The translations under genes were made by a program, and so were the position numbers. A DNA stretch of 6,748 bases from Bacteroidota bacterium (GTDB lineage: Bacteria; Bacteroidota; Bacteroidia; Chitinophagales; Saprospiraceae), in assembly GCA_029573365.1 (NCBI GenBank), contig JAKQGD010000410.1, positions 1 through 6,748 on the forward strand, written 5' to 3'. Shown one piece after another: positions 1 to 6,464 of the stretch (position 1 is its first letter; each line of letters begins with the position of its first letter). Below the pieces are notes generated by a model. It ran no database searches, was not told where the DNA came from, and was given only the letters and a program-made list of their open reading frames with translations.

Positions 1-4
1 AATA

Positions 5-409
5 TCAGCTTATATACCGTGCACTGCCTATGACTACACCCGAAAAACCAATAATGGCAGTTACTATCGTGTCAGTGATGACAAACCAGCCCGGAAAATT
101 ATAGGAAAACAAGTAAATCATCACACCGATAAAGACTATCATCATGGCAATCATGCCGAAGGTCATACGGTAGATACCCGCTGTCAAACTGCTTATCAAT
201 CCGGCAGCAAATGATGCGAGTCCGTGACTTATGGCGATCACCACAAATGCTTTGGTAGGCAGCTGACTCATCCATCGCTTCAGAAAATCAGCATCAGCAT
301 CATCAGGAATCACAGGCTGCGGGTACATCCCTTCTCTGATCATCTGTGCCATAAAAACGATTAGAATGGCCGTCACCAGGCCTGTAAATATACCGTATAC
401 CGGTCTCAT
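5..409 (-). CDS. Small four-helix integral membrane protein, function unknown
   Basis: The 134-residue product is mostly hydrophobic, with about four predicted membrane helices at roughly residues 4-24, 48-72, 78-100 and 108-130. A polar loop near residues 27-47 (PQPVIPDDADADFLKRW) separates helices 1 and 2. The pattern LPTKAFVV..SHGLASFAAG followed later by PGWFVITDT resembles an unnamed group of small Bacteroidota membrane proteins, but I cannot name a family. The reading frame is open 17 codons further upstream, to 460. I place the start at the ATG at 409 because an exact TAnnTTTG promoter element lies at 436-443, inside that extension, so a transcript from it could not include the upstream ATG. 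The DUF4197 gene lies 100 bp upstream on the same strand, but the promoter between them suggests this gene can be transcribed alone. Existence of the gene is fairly sure; its function is unknown. Confidence 0.75.
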   Translation of the reverse strand: MRPVYGIFTGLVTAILIVFMAQMIREGMYPQPVIPDDADADFLKRWMSQLPTKAFVVIAISHGLASFAAGLISSLTAGIYRMTFGMIAMMIVFIGVMIYLFSYNFPGWFVITDTIVTAIIGFSGVVIGSARYIS

Positions 410-435
410 TGGGTATCTGACAAAGTTATTGTCTG

Positions 436-468
436 CAAAGATAAGACAAATCCCCGTCAATAAGCAAA
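436..468 (-). promoter_or_regulatory. Bacteroidota-type promoter for the four-helix membrane protein
   Basis: Reading the minus strand, TTTG at 468-465 is followed after 21 nt by TATCTTTG at 443-436. This is a full match to the TAnnTTTG -7 element with a -33 TTTG at the usual spacing for the phylum. Transcription would begin near 430, giving a leader of about 20 nt before the ATG at 409. Confidence 0.6.
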
Positions 469-509
469 CCTGCAGTGACTTACCCCCATGAAAAGCAGGG
501 CATGTGTCG

Positions 510-1268
510 TTATTTTTTGCCGAAAACTCTGCGGAGTAGGTCGGTCGTTTGTTGGTTTACATCATGGCGGATGCCTTTTTCTTTTACTTCAATAAGGCCA
601 AAAAGTCCATCCAGAGCCTTGTTGTTGACATGGTCGTCCAGTGCAGGATTCATTTTTTTGACAAATGGTATTTTGTTGTATGCTTCCACCACGGTAGTCC
701 AGTATGTCCGGGCATTAACTTCATCCAGACTGGATTGTATCACCGGTAAAAAGGCATCATATAACTTTACCCTGGATGAAGTGCTGAGGTACTGGGTGGC
801 AGCATTGTCAGGCCCGGACAGGATGGCTTTGGCATCACCGAAGCTCATATTTGTAATGGCGTCCTTAAAGATGGGTGTGGCTTTTTTTGCTGCAATTTCT
901 GCTGCTTGGTTCATTTGGTTGATGAGTTTGGTTTCTACGTCCTGAAACCCTGGTACCAGTTTGACTTTATCGATGACTTTTCTGGCATCTTCGGGGATAA
1001 GAATCTTGTAGGGACTCTCCAGATACCCGTTTTGGCTGGACAAACTTGTTACTGCTGACTCTATGCCATGGTCCAGTGCTTGTTTGAGACCCGCTGCGAT
1101 GTCGGGATTCTGGCCTTTGAGCGACGAAGCGGCATTTTCAGCTTTTTTCATAAGGTCTTTGAATTGGCTGTACGCCGGATTTACGGAGGACATACCAATC
1201 CAGAAAACAAAGGAAAACAAAAAGGTTTTTATAAAGATTCCGTTTTGATTCACACAAAATATATTCAT
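510..1268 (-). CDS. Secreted DUF4197 family protein
   Basis: The product (252 residues from the ATG at 1268) has a hydrophobic N-terminal segment, IKTFLFSFVFWIGMSSV, ending in NPAYSQ. This fits a Sec signal peptide with cleavage just before or after the Gln, so the mature protein is probably periplasmic or surface-exposed. The remainder matches the DUF4197 pattern: GLKQALDHGIESAV, then SSQNGYLESPYKILIP, then the hallmark MNQAAEIAAKKATPIFKDAI, then DAKAILSGPDNAATQYL, and a helical C-terminal half ending in RRVFGKK. No biochemical role is established for this family and no catalytic motif is visible. Start choice is uncertain: ATG at 1277 (255 residues) and TTG at 1298 (262 residues) are also in frame. 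I prefer 1268 or 1277 because the longer form adds nothing conserved. I see no clear hairpin terminator after the stop. Confidence 0.88.
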   Translation of the reverse strand: MNIFCVNQNGIFIKTFLFSFVFWIGMSSVNPAYSQFKDLMKKAENAASSLKGQNPDIAAGLKQALDHGIESAVTSLSSQNGYLESPYKILIPEDARKVIDKVKLVPGFQDVETKLINQMNQAAEIAAKKATPIFKDAITNMSFGDAKAILSGPDNAATQYLSTSSRVKLYDAFLPVIQSSLDEVNARTYWTTVVEAYNKIPFVKKMNPALDDHVNNKALDGLFGLIEVKEKGIRHDVNQQTTDLLRRVFGKK

Positions 1269-1425
1269 TTTACACATGATTTTAATATTCAGAAACAAAG
1301 TATCAATCCCCTAAGTTTTATTCCTTCCGTTAAAGATTGTTTAAATTGATTTGCTTGAGTTACATTCATTTTCATTTTAAATCAAAAACATTCATGACCA
1401 AAAGAACCTTACTGCTGTTAATTCT

Positions 1426-1433
1426 TACATTTG
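1426..1433 (+). promoter_or_regulatory. Putative -7 promoter element for the DUF2200 gene
   Basis: TACATTTG is an exact TAnnTTTG match, placed so that transcription would start near 1439-1441, about 17 nt before the TTG codon at 1457. No TTG-like -33 element is found 19-21 nt upstream (sequence around 1401-1410 is AAAGAACCTT), so only half of the promoter is supported. It lies in the roughly 190-bp divergent region between the DUF4197 and DUF2200 genes. I found no exact -7 element there for the DUF4197 gene; the nearest is an imperfect ATACTTTG at 1303-1296 on the minus strand. Confidence 0.4.
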
Positions 1434-1456
1434 TTGTGTATAAAACATAACCAAAT

Positions 1457-1804
1457 TTGGACCATACACGTATTTACAGGATGTCTTTTGCAGGAGTATA
1501 CCCTTTATACATCCAAAAAGCCGAAAAAAAAGGGCGTTCAAAAGACGAAGTGGATGCCGTCATTTACTGGCTTACAGGCTACGATGCAGCATCTTTGCAG
1601 GAGCAGATTCGAAGAAAAACTGACTTTGAGACCTTTTTTGCGGAAGCTCCCAGATTAAATCCCAATGTATCAAAAATCACCGGTGTCATCTGCGGCTATC
1701 GGGTCGAGGAAATTGAGGATGCTGTGGTACAAAAAGTGAGATTTCTGGACAAGCTCATTGACGAATTGGCCAGGGGGCGGACCATGGATAAGATACTAAG
1801 GTAA
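1457..1804 (+). CDS. DUF2200 domain-containing protein, TTG start
   Basis: The 115-residue product spans the whole of a DUF2200 protein, normally about 110-120 residues. It has HTRIYRMSFAGVYPLYIQKA at residues 3-22, KKGRSKDEVD at 24-33, the strongly conserved YWLTGYD at 37-43, ETFFAEAP at 58-65, LNPNVSKITGVICGYRVEEI at 67-86, and FLDKLIDELARG at 97-108. The protein is small, soluble and without a signal peptide; the family has no assigned activity. The frame has a TAA stop at 1448-1450, so the only starts are TTG at 1457 or ATG at 1481. Family members normally include the HRIYxMSFA segment, which only the TTG start retains. It is the first of three plus-strand genes with 12-nt gaps (DUF2200, DUF6624, broken GNAT), likely an operon. 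Confidence 0.9.
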   Translation: MDHTRIYRMSFAGVYPLYIQKAEKKGRSKDEVDAVIYWLTGYDAASLQEQIRRKTDFETFFAEAPRLNPNVSKITGVICGYRVEEIEDAVVQKVRFLDKLIDELARGRTMDKILR

Positions 1805-1816
1805 TAAAATAAAGAC

Positions 1817-2419
1817 ATGGAATTTTTGGCTGCAGCCAATGTTATTAAGGGTCTGCAAAAAGCGGACCTCACCATGAGAGAGAAACTTGCCTCCGAAGGC
1901 AGACTTTCAAACGGTTATGATGCCGATATGGAAGCGTTGCACATCCACAATGCCCTGGTGCTGGAAAAAATCATTGATGAAATAGGTTATCCCACTGCTG
2001 CTAAGGTAGGAGCTGATGGTTCTGAGGCGGCCTGGCTGGTGATACAGCACTCAGTCAGTAAGCCCCGGTTTATGAAAAAATGTCTGAGGCTTTTGCAGAT
2101 CGAGGTGTATAATGGTAACGGCAATCCTGTACATCTGGCTTATCTGAGCGACAGGATTGATGTGCTAGAAGACCGCCTGCAACAGTACGGTACTCAGTTT
2201 GACTGGGACGAAAACGGTGAAATGAAACCCTGCAAATATGGGGAAGATATGGATCTTATCGACCAACGAAGAGCTGCATTGGGCATGTATACTCTTGATG
2301 AGCAGACCAAGATAATTATTCGCCAAATTGCTGACGAAAACCAATCCCCGCCTTCTGAATTTGATAAACGAAAGTTAGAAATGGATTCCTGGAGGAAAAA
2401 AGTGGGATGGATAAGCTAA
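1817..2419 (+). CDS. DUF6624 domain-containing protein
   Basis: The 200-residue product is a soluble protein matching the DUF6624 family: EAAWLVIQH at residues 70-78, a helix with LRLLQIEV at 90-97, AYLSDRI at 108-114, QQYGTQFDWDENGE at 122-135, and a D.IDQRRAALGM block at 146-157. The N-terminal part (residues 1-60) is helical and includes NGYDADMEALHIHNALVLEKIIDEIGYP, which is typical of the region preceding the core. No signal peptide or membrane segment is present, whereas some relatives carry one. The family has no known biochemical function. It starts at the ATG at 1817, 12 nt after the DUF2200 stop, with an A-rich leader and no Shine-Dalgarno sequence, and is probably cotranscribed with DUF2200. 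Confidence 0.88.
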   Translation: MEFLAAANVIKGLQKADLTMREKLASEGRLSNGYDADMEALHIHNALVLEKIIDEIGYPTAAKVGADGSEAAWLVIQHSVSKPRFMKKCLRLLQIEVYNGNGNPVHLAYLSDRIDVLEDRLQQYGTQFDWDENGEMKPCKYGEDMDLIDQRRAALGMYTLDEQTKIIIRQIADENQSPPSEFDKRKLEMDSWRKKVGWIS

Positions 2420-2431
2420 ATATTATAAACA

Positions 2432-2789
2432 ATGCAAACAACAGACAATAAAGATCAAGCAATCGTCATCTACCATGCAGGTATGGATGATGTAGTTGCT
2501 TTACAGTCAGTAGGACGAGCCACCTTTGTGGAGTCATTTTCCTCTGACAATACGCCCGCCAATATGGAAAAATATCTCGAAGTGGGATTTTCTATCGAAA
2601 AACTGACCCACGAACTGAAAAATAAAAGGTGTGGATTATATATGGCTGGGTGTCTGGGAAGAAAATAAAAAAGCCATAAATTTTTACACATCTTATGGAT
2701 TTAAGGTTTTTGATAAGCACATTTTTATGCTGGGAGATGACCCGCAAACTGACATTATGATGAAGCTGGAACTGGAGCAGTATAAATAA
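2432..2789 (+). pseudogene. GNAT family N-acetyltransferase, internally deleted and frameshifted
   Basis: The first 64 codons encode a normal GNAT N-terminus: MDDVVALQSVGRATFVESF, then DNTPANMEKYLEVGFSIEKL, then THELKN. The frame then runs to a stop at 2666-2668 with meaningless GLYMAGCLGRK. Shifted by one base, from about 2625 to the TAA at 2787-2789, the DNA encodes a normal GNAT C-terminus: KGVDYIWLGVWEENKKAINF, then YTSYGFKVFDKHIF, then DDPQTDIMMKLEL. The two halves total about 118 residues, against roughly 170-180 for intact relatives. About 55-60 residues are therefore missing between ELKN and KGVDYIW, including the acetyl-CoA-binding motif A (Q/RxxGxG/A). The junction is in the A-rich stretch 2621-2630. 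Enzyme activity should be lost. The gene is 12 nt after DUF6624, so it was probably the third gene of that operon. An assembly error is the alternative explanation. Confidence 0.88.
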
Positions 2790-2870
2790 TTTTTCAGTTA
2801 ATTTTATAAATCCAATAATCCTGTTTTGACGTAAAACTGGTTAGAGTAAAAAATCCAAAAAAGCCATAAA
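2667..2870 (+). repeat. Two copies of a 14-nt direct repeat
   Basis: AAAAAAGCCATAAA occurs at 2667-2680, inside the C-terminal half of the broken GNAT gene, and again at 2857-2870 in the AT-rich gap before the DinB gene. The copies start 190 bp apart and the similarity does not extend beyond the 14 nt. It is short and A-rich, so it may be chance. I see nothing else distinctive in the 141-bp gap 2790-2930: no clear promoter match and no strong terminator hairpin. Confidence 0.4.
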
Positions 2871-2930
2871 GAGTTAATTCTGACATAAATTTTAAGTTGA
2901 TTTACATCTTTAATAATCTGATATTCAGAC

Positions 2931-3452
2931 ATGAATTTTAACCTCGAAAAATCTATCGAAATACTCCGAAGCACACCGGCAGTGATTAGGTCGATGCTGT
3001 CCGGTCTGTCAGACGACTGGATCTATGCCGACGAAGGCCTGGAAACATGGAGTCCTTACATAGTTGTGGGCCATTTAATCCATGGCGAAAAAACAGACTG
3101 GATACCGAGGATGGAGATCATCTTGGCAGAGGCTCAGGATAAAATATTTGTACCTTTTGATCGTTTTGCACAATTTGAAAATTCCAAAGGAAAAAGCCTC
3201 GCTGACCTCCTCGATGAATTTGAATTTCTCAGGCAAACAAATATCGACATTCTGGAGCAAAGACGGATTACGGACGACGACCTGCAAAAAACCGGAATTC
3301 ATCCTGTTTTTGGGGCCGCTACGCTCGCACAACTATTGGCGACGTGGGTGGTGCATGACCTCAACCACATCTCTCAGATGGTACGAGTGATGGCAGGCCA
3401 ATACCGCAACGAAACAGGTCCCTGGCGGGAATATCTTAGAATCATCCAATGA
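2931..3452 (+). CDS. DinB/DfsB-like four-helix-bundle protein
   Basis: The 173-residue product fits the DinB superfamily (DinB_2-like, typically 150-180 residues). This fold is a four-helix bundle, usually with a divalent metal held by three histidines. The expected ligands are visible: H48 in VVGHLIHGEKTDW and H142 and H146 in WVVHDLNHISQ. The N-terminal LEKSIEILRSTPAVIRSMLS and the central SLADLLDEFEFLRQTNIDIL are the characteristic helices, and the C-terminal RVMAGQYRNETGPWREYLRI is typical of Bacteroidota members. Some relatives act as thiol-dependent transferases (bacillithiol or mycothiol S-transferases), but nothing here identifies the substrate. It is cytoplasmic with no signal peptide. 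The start is the ATG at 2931; there is no Shine-Dalgarno sequence. DUF1801 follows after 24 nt and is probably cotranscribed. Confidence 0.88.
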   Translation: MNFNLEKSIEILRSTPAVIRSMLSGLSDDWIYADEGLETWSPYIVVGHLIHGEKTDWIPRMEIILAEAQDKIFVPFDRFAQFENSKGKSLADLLDEFEFLRQTNIDILEQRRITDDDLQKTGIHPVFGAATLAQLLATWVVHDLNHISQMVRVMAGQYRNETGPWREYLRIIQ

Positions 3453-3476
3453 TAATACACAACAACAAACTTTTTT

Positions 3477-3866
3477 ATGAACAACGAAATCCTGGCTTAC
3501 AACAACAAACAGACAGACGACGAAAAACCGATTTGTGATATTCTGGCAAAGACGATATCAGCGGCATTGCCCGACGCCGAAAATAAAATATGGCATGGCC
3601 ATCCCGTCTGGTTTCTGGACGGAAACCCCATAGTCGGATACAGCAAGTTAAAATCGTGTGTCAGATTGCTTTTCTGGAGTGGTCAGTCCTTTGACGAACC
3701 AGCTCTCCAGAAGGAAGGAACTTTTATGGCGGCAGATGTGCGGTATACGTCCGAAGCACAAATCAATCCCGAGGACCTCGACAGATGGCTTATAAAGGCC
3801 AGGGATATACAGTGGGACTACAAAAATCTTGTAAAAAGGAAAGGTAAGCTGGAAAGGCTGAGATGA
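3477..3866 (+). CDS. DUF1801 domain-containing protein
   Basis: The 129-residue product matches DUF1801 (a YdhG-like fold). The diagnostic segment is KIWHGHPVWFLDGNPIVGYS at residues 37-56, followed by the beta-rich CVRLLFWSGQSFDEPALQKE at 61-80 and a C-terminal helix DLDRWLIKARDIQWDYKNLV ending in a basic tail (KRKGKLERLR). The region before it, ICDILAKTISAALPDAENK, is the usual leading helix. It is a small cytoplasmic protein of unknown biochemical function; the family sits near DinB-like and other small-domain genes in many genomes. The start is the ATG at 3477, preceded by CAA-rich and T-rich sequence rather than a ribosome binding site. It probably shares a transcript with the DinB gene. 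Confidence 0.9.
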   Translation: MNNEILAYNNKQTDDEKPICDILAKTISAALPDAENKIWHGHPVWFLDGNPIVGYSKLKSCVRLLFWSGQSFDEPALQKEGTFMAADVRYTSEAQINPEDLDRWLIKARDIQWDYKNLVKRKGKLERLR

Positions 3867-3899
3867 AACATTTTAATGGGTAAGGTGTTCGCCTGTTTA

Positions 3900-3907
3900 T
3901 ATATTTC
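3900..3907 (+). promoter_or_regulatory. Possible -7 promoter element for the SDR gene
   Basis: TATATTTC matches TAnnTTTG at all but the last position and would place transcription start near 3914, about 10 nt before the ATG at 3925. No convincing -33 TTG is seen at the right spacing. The surrounding sequence is AT-rich, so a chance match is quite possible. Confidence 0.25.
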
Positions 3908-3924
3908 CCATATATCGTATTAAA

Positions 3925-5352
3925 ATGAAGATATTACTGACGGGGGTCACCGGTTATATAGGACGCAGGCTGCTGCCTGAGCTCCTGCAAAAGGGACACC
4001 ACGTGGTTTGTTGTACCAGGGACAGATCCAGGTTTCGTACGCCCTTTGCAGGCAATGGTCAGATTACGGTAATTGAAGTGGATCTCACGGATGAGAAGAC
4101 GTTTGATGCCATACCGGCAGATATCGATGTTGCATATTATTTGGTGCATTCCATGGCAGATACTGACAAGTATGAAGAACTGGAACTCATGTCTGCAAAA
4201 AACTTTGTCAAGGCCATGCTTAAAACAAGGGTACGGCAGGTGATTTACCTGAGCGGCATCGTCAATGAAGACAAGTTGTCAAAACACCTATTGTCACGAA
4301 AAAATGTGGAGGATGAGTTAAAAGGAGGCTCATATCATTTTACCTGCATCCGAGCCGGAATCATAGTAGGGTCGGGGAGTGCTTCGTTTGAAACTATCCG
4401 CGACCTGGTCGAAAAACTTCCTGTGATGATTGCTCCTAAGTGGCTTTTGACACGCTGCCAGCCTATTGGCGTCTCTGATGTCATAGCTGTATTGTCAGGA
4501 GTCCTGATGAACGAAAAAACCTTTGACAAAAGCTTTGATATCGGGTCAGAAGATATTCTGACCTATAAGGAAATGTTATTGGTTTATGCCGGGGTTCGAA
4601 AACTCAAAAGACGTATCTGGATTGTGCCCGTGATGACTCCTAAGCTATCTTCCTACTGGTTGTATTTTGTGACTTCGACCTCATATAAACTGGCAACAGC
4701 TCTGGTTGCAAGCATGAAGGTGGAAGTGGTGTGCAGGAACAACGACCTGCTGAAAATACTGGGCTTAAAACCGATTTCGTACGAAGAATCTATACGCAGA
4801 GCCTTCGATAAAGTGGAAAACAACGAAATCCTCTCCAGTTGGAAAGACGCTTATTCCAGCAGTGGAGGGAGGGACCATTTGTCAAAGCATATTTCCGTTC
4901 CCGAATTCGGATGCTTTAAAGACAGCCGTACCAGGGAAATTGTCAACAGGCAGGAATGTTTAGATAAAATTTGGAGCATAGGTGGTGAAACGGGATGGTA
5001 CAGTGCCAACTGGATGTGGGAATTCCGGGGTTTTATGGACAAACTGGCAGGGGGAGTAGGACTACGTCGAGGCCGAAGGAATAAAACGGAACTGGCTGCA
5101 GGCGATGCCCTTGATTTCTGGAGAGTAATATATGCCGATAAACAGGAAGGACGACTTCTTTTATTTGCGGAAATGAAATTGCCCGGAGAAGCCTGGCTGG
5201 AATTCAGAATCATTAACAATAAGTTGACCCAGACTGCTACCTTCAGGCCTCTGGGACTTGCTGGAAGATTGTACTGGTTTTTGGTTTTGCCCTTCCATGG
5301 TATTATTTTCAGCGGCATGATAAAGGCTTTGACTTCTTCAGTCAAGAACTGA
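3925..5352 (+). CDS. Atypical SDR NAD(P)-binding oxidoreductase fused to a DUF2867 domain
   Basis: The 475-residue product has two parts. Residues 1 to about 300 form a Rossmann-type atypical SDR domain. It has the dinucleotide-binding motif TGVTGYIG at 6-13 (glycines 7, 10 and 13), VDLTD at 52-56 (acidic residue contacting the cofactor), AYYLVHSM at 70-77, VRQVIYLSGI at 103-112, and IRAGIIVGSGSASFE at 142-156. The canonical YxxxK catalytic pair is not apparent, as in the NDUFA9/YbjT-like branch. Residues from about 320 to 470 match DUF2867, with GGETGWYSANWMWEFRGFMD at 353-372, DALDFWRV at 394-401, MKLPGEAWLEFRI at 417-429, and TFRPLGLAGRLYWFLVLPFH near the C-terminus. That last stretch is hydrophobic and could associate with membrane. 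Length and architecture match full-length SDR-DUF2867 fusions. The substrate is unknown. The gene is separated from DUF1801 by 58 bp and is convergent with aroC, leaving 30 bp between the stops. Confidence 0.9.
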   Translation: MKILLTGVTGYIGRRLLPELLQKGHHVVCCTRDRSRFRTPFAGNGQITVIEVDLTDEKTFDAIPADIDVAYYLVHSMADTDKYEELELMSAKNFVKAMLKTRVRQVIYLSGIVNEDKLSKHLLSRKNVEDELKGGSYHFTCIRAGIIVGSGSASFETIRDLVEKLPVMIAPKWLLTRCQPIGVSDVIAVLSGVLMNEKTFDKSFDIGSEDILTYKEMLLVYAGVRKLKRRIWIVPVMTPKLSSYWLYFVTSTSYKLATALVASMKVEVVCRNNDLLKILGLKPISYEESIRRAFDKVENNEILSSWKDAYSSSGGRDHLSKHISVPEFGCFKDSRTREIVNRQECLDKIWSIGGETGWYSANWMWEFRGFMDKLAGGVGLRRGRRNKTELAAGDALDFWRVIYADKQEGRLLLFAEMKLPGEAWLEFRIINNKLTQTATFRPLGLAGRLYWFLVLPFHGIIFSGMIKALTSSVKN

Positions 5353-5382
5353 TTGATGCCTACGGTATTACCAGTTGACCCA

Positions 5383-6459
5383 CTAAATCCTTGAGGTGCG
5401 GTCCCTTAACAAATGGTCGGCAATCACAAGGGCGGCCATGGCCTCCACGATAGGCACAGCACGAGGCACCACACATGGGTCATGTCTTCCTTTGCCCTCG
5501 GCGACAGCCTGGTTGCCCCTATTGTCCACAGTTTCCTGGGCTCTGACGATAGTGGCCACCGGTTTAAATGCTACATTAAAATTTATTGGCATGCCATTGG
5601 AAATACCGCCCTGTATGCCACCGGAGTGATTGGTTTTTGTCTTTACCTGACCGGCTTCATTTTCAAAAACATCATTGTGTTCCGAGCCTTTCATGGTGAT
5701 GCATCTGAAGCCTGATCCGTACTCAAAACCTTTGACTGCGTTGATGCTTAGCATCGCCTTGCCGAGGTCTGCATGTAGTTTGTCAAATACCGGAGCCCCA
5801 AGGCCCGGCGGACAACCGGTAATCAGGCAGCTGACCATACCACCGATGGTATCTCCCTGCTTTCGTACTTCCATGATAAGATCCTCCATTCGGACAGCAG
5901 TCTCAGAATGAGGACATCTGACCGGATTTGTTTCTGTTTTTTGTAGATCAATAGATATGTGTTCCGGAATACTGATGTCTCCCACCTGGCTCACCCAGGC
6001 TGTGATTTCAATGCCATACTGACGCAAAAAAGTTTTGGTTACGGCCCCTGCGGCTACTCTGGCTGCCGTTTCGCGGGCAGAAGACCGGCCACCACCTGCT
6101 GGGTCCCTGTGTCCGTATTTGGCATCATAGGTGTAATCTGCATGCGAAGGTCTATATATCCCGGCTATATGTTCATAGTCCCTGGACCGTTGATCAGTAT
6201 TGGGAATAACAATACAGATAGGTGTACCTGTGGTTTTGCCTTCGAAGACACCTGATAATATTTCGAAGTTTTCGTCTTCTTTACGTTGTGTGACGAGGTG
6301 CGACTGTCCGGGTTTCCGGCGGGCCAGTTCCCGGCTTATAAACTCACTGTCGATTACCAGGCCGGCGGGACACCCGTCAATGATTACACCTATCGCCTTG
6401 CCGTGAGATTCGCCAAATGTGGTGATACGGAATATCTCTCCAAATGTATTAGCTGCCAT
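5383..6459 (-). CDS. aroC: Chorismate synthase
   Basis: This enzyme converts 5-enolpyruvylshikimate-3-phosphate to chorismate, the last shikimate-pathway step feeding aromatic amino acid, folate and quinone synthesis. It is cytoplasmic, needs reduced FMN and works as a tetramer. The 358-residue product has the family's usual length and all three signatures: GESHGKAIGVIIDGCPAG at residues 16-33 with catalytic H19, then KYGHRDPAGGGRSSARETAA at 114-133, and RHDPCVVPRAVPIVEAMAAL at 325-344 with D327. The second catalytic histidine, H106, is in RPSHADYTY; RRKPGQS at 47-53 contributes to substrate binding. The N-terminus MAANTFGEIFRITTFGESHG aligns with family starts, so the ATG at 6459 is secure. 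No other shikimate gene is adjacent, and a terminator just upstream separates it from the T9SS gene. It appears to be transcribed alone from a promoter almost abutting the start codon. Confidence 0.98.
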   Translation of the reverse strand: MAANTFGEIFRITTFGESHGKAIGVIIDGCPAGLVIDSEFISRELARRKPGQSHLVTQRKEDENFEILSGVFEGKTTGTPICIVIPNTDQRSRDYEHIAGIYRPSHADYTYDAKYGHRDPAGGGRSSARETAARVAAGAVTKTFLRQYGIEITAWVSQVGDISIPEHISIDLQKTETNPVRCPHSETAVRMEDLIMEVRKQGDTIGGMVSCLITGCPPGLGAPVFDKLHADLGKAMLSINAVKGFEYGSGFRCITMKGSEHNDVFENEAGQVKTKTNHSGGIQGGISNGMPINFNVAFKPVATIVRAQETVDNRGNQAVAEGKGRHDPCVVPRAVPIVEAMAALVIADHLLRDRTSRI

Positions 6460-6464
6460 AAGCC

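Noticed and set aside
475..945. A 156-codon open frame on the plus strand across the DUF4197 gene
   Set aside because: It is antisense to a gene with clear family motifs, and its own translation shows no domain or credible start context.
3459..3510. 12-nt repeat ACAACAACAAAC before and inside the start of the DUF1801 gene
   Set aside because: It is a low-complexity CAA run; two copies 40 bp apart are easily explained by chance and by Asn/Gln-rich codons.
1457..3866. A possible toxin-antitoxin or phage-defence island
   Set aside because: None of the families has a recognisable nuclease, toxin, antitoxin or sensor motif, and the GNAT fragment lacks its cofactor site. Clustering alone does not support this.
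3899..3915. ATATA/TATAT inverted repeat upstream of the SDR gene
   Set aside because: The stem is five A-T pairs only; it is too weak for a terminator and not distinctive as an operator.
4851..5345. A 164-codon open frame on the minus strand inside the SDR-DUF2867 gene
   Set aside because: It lies wholly antisense to a well-supported coding region, resembles no family and has no promoter match. It is a by-product of codon composition.
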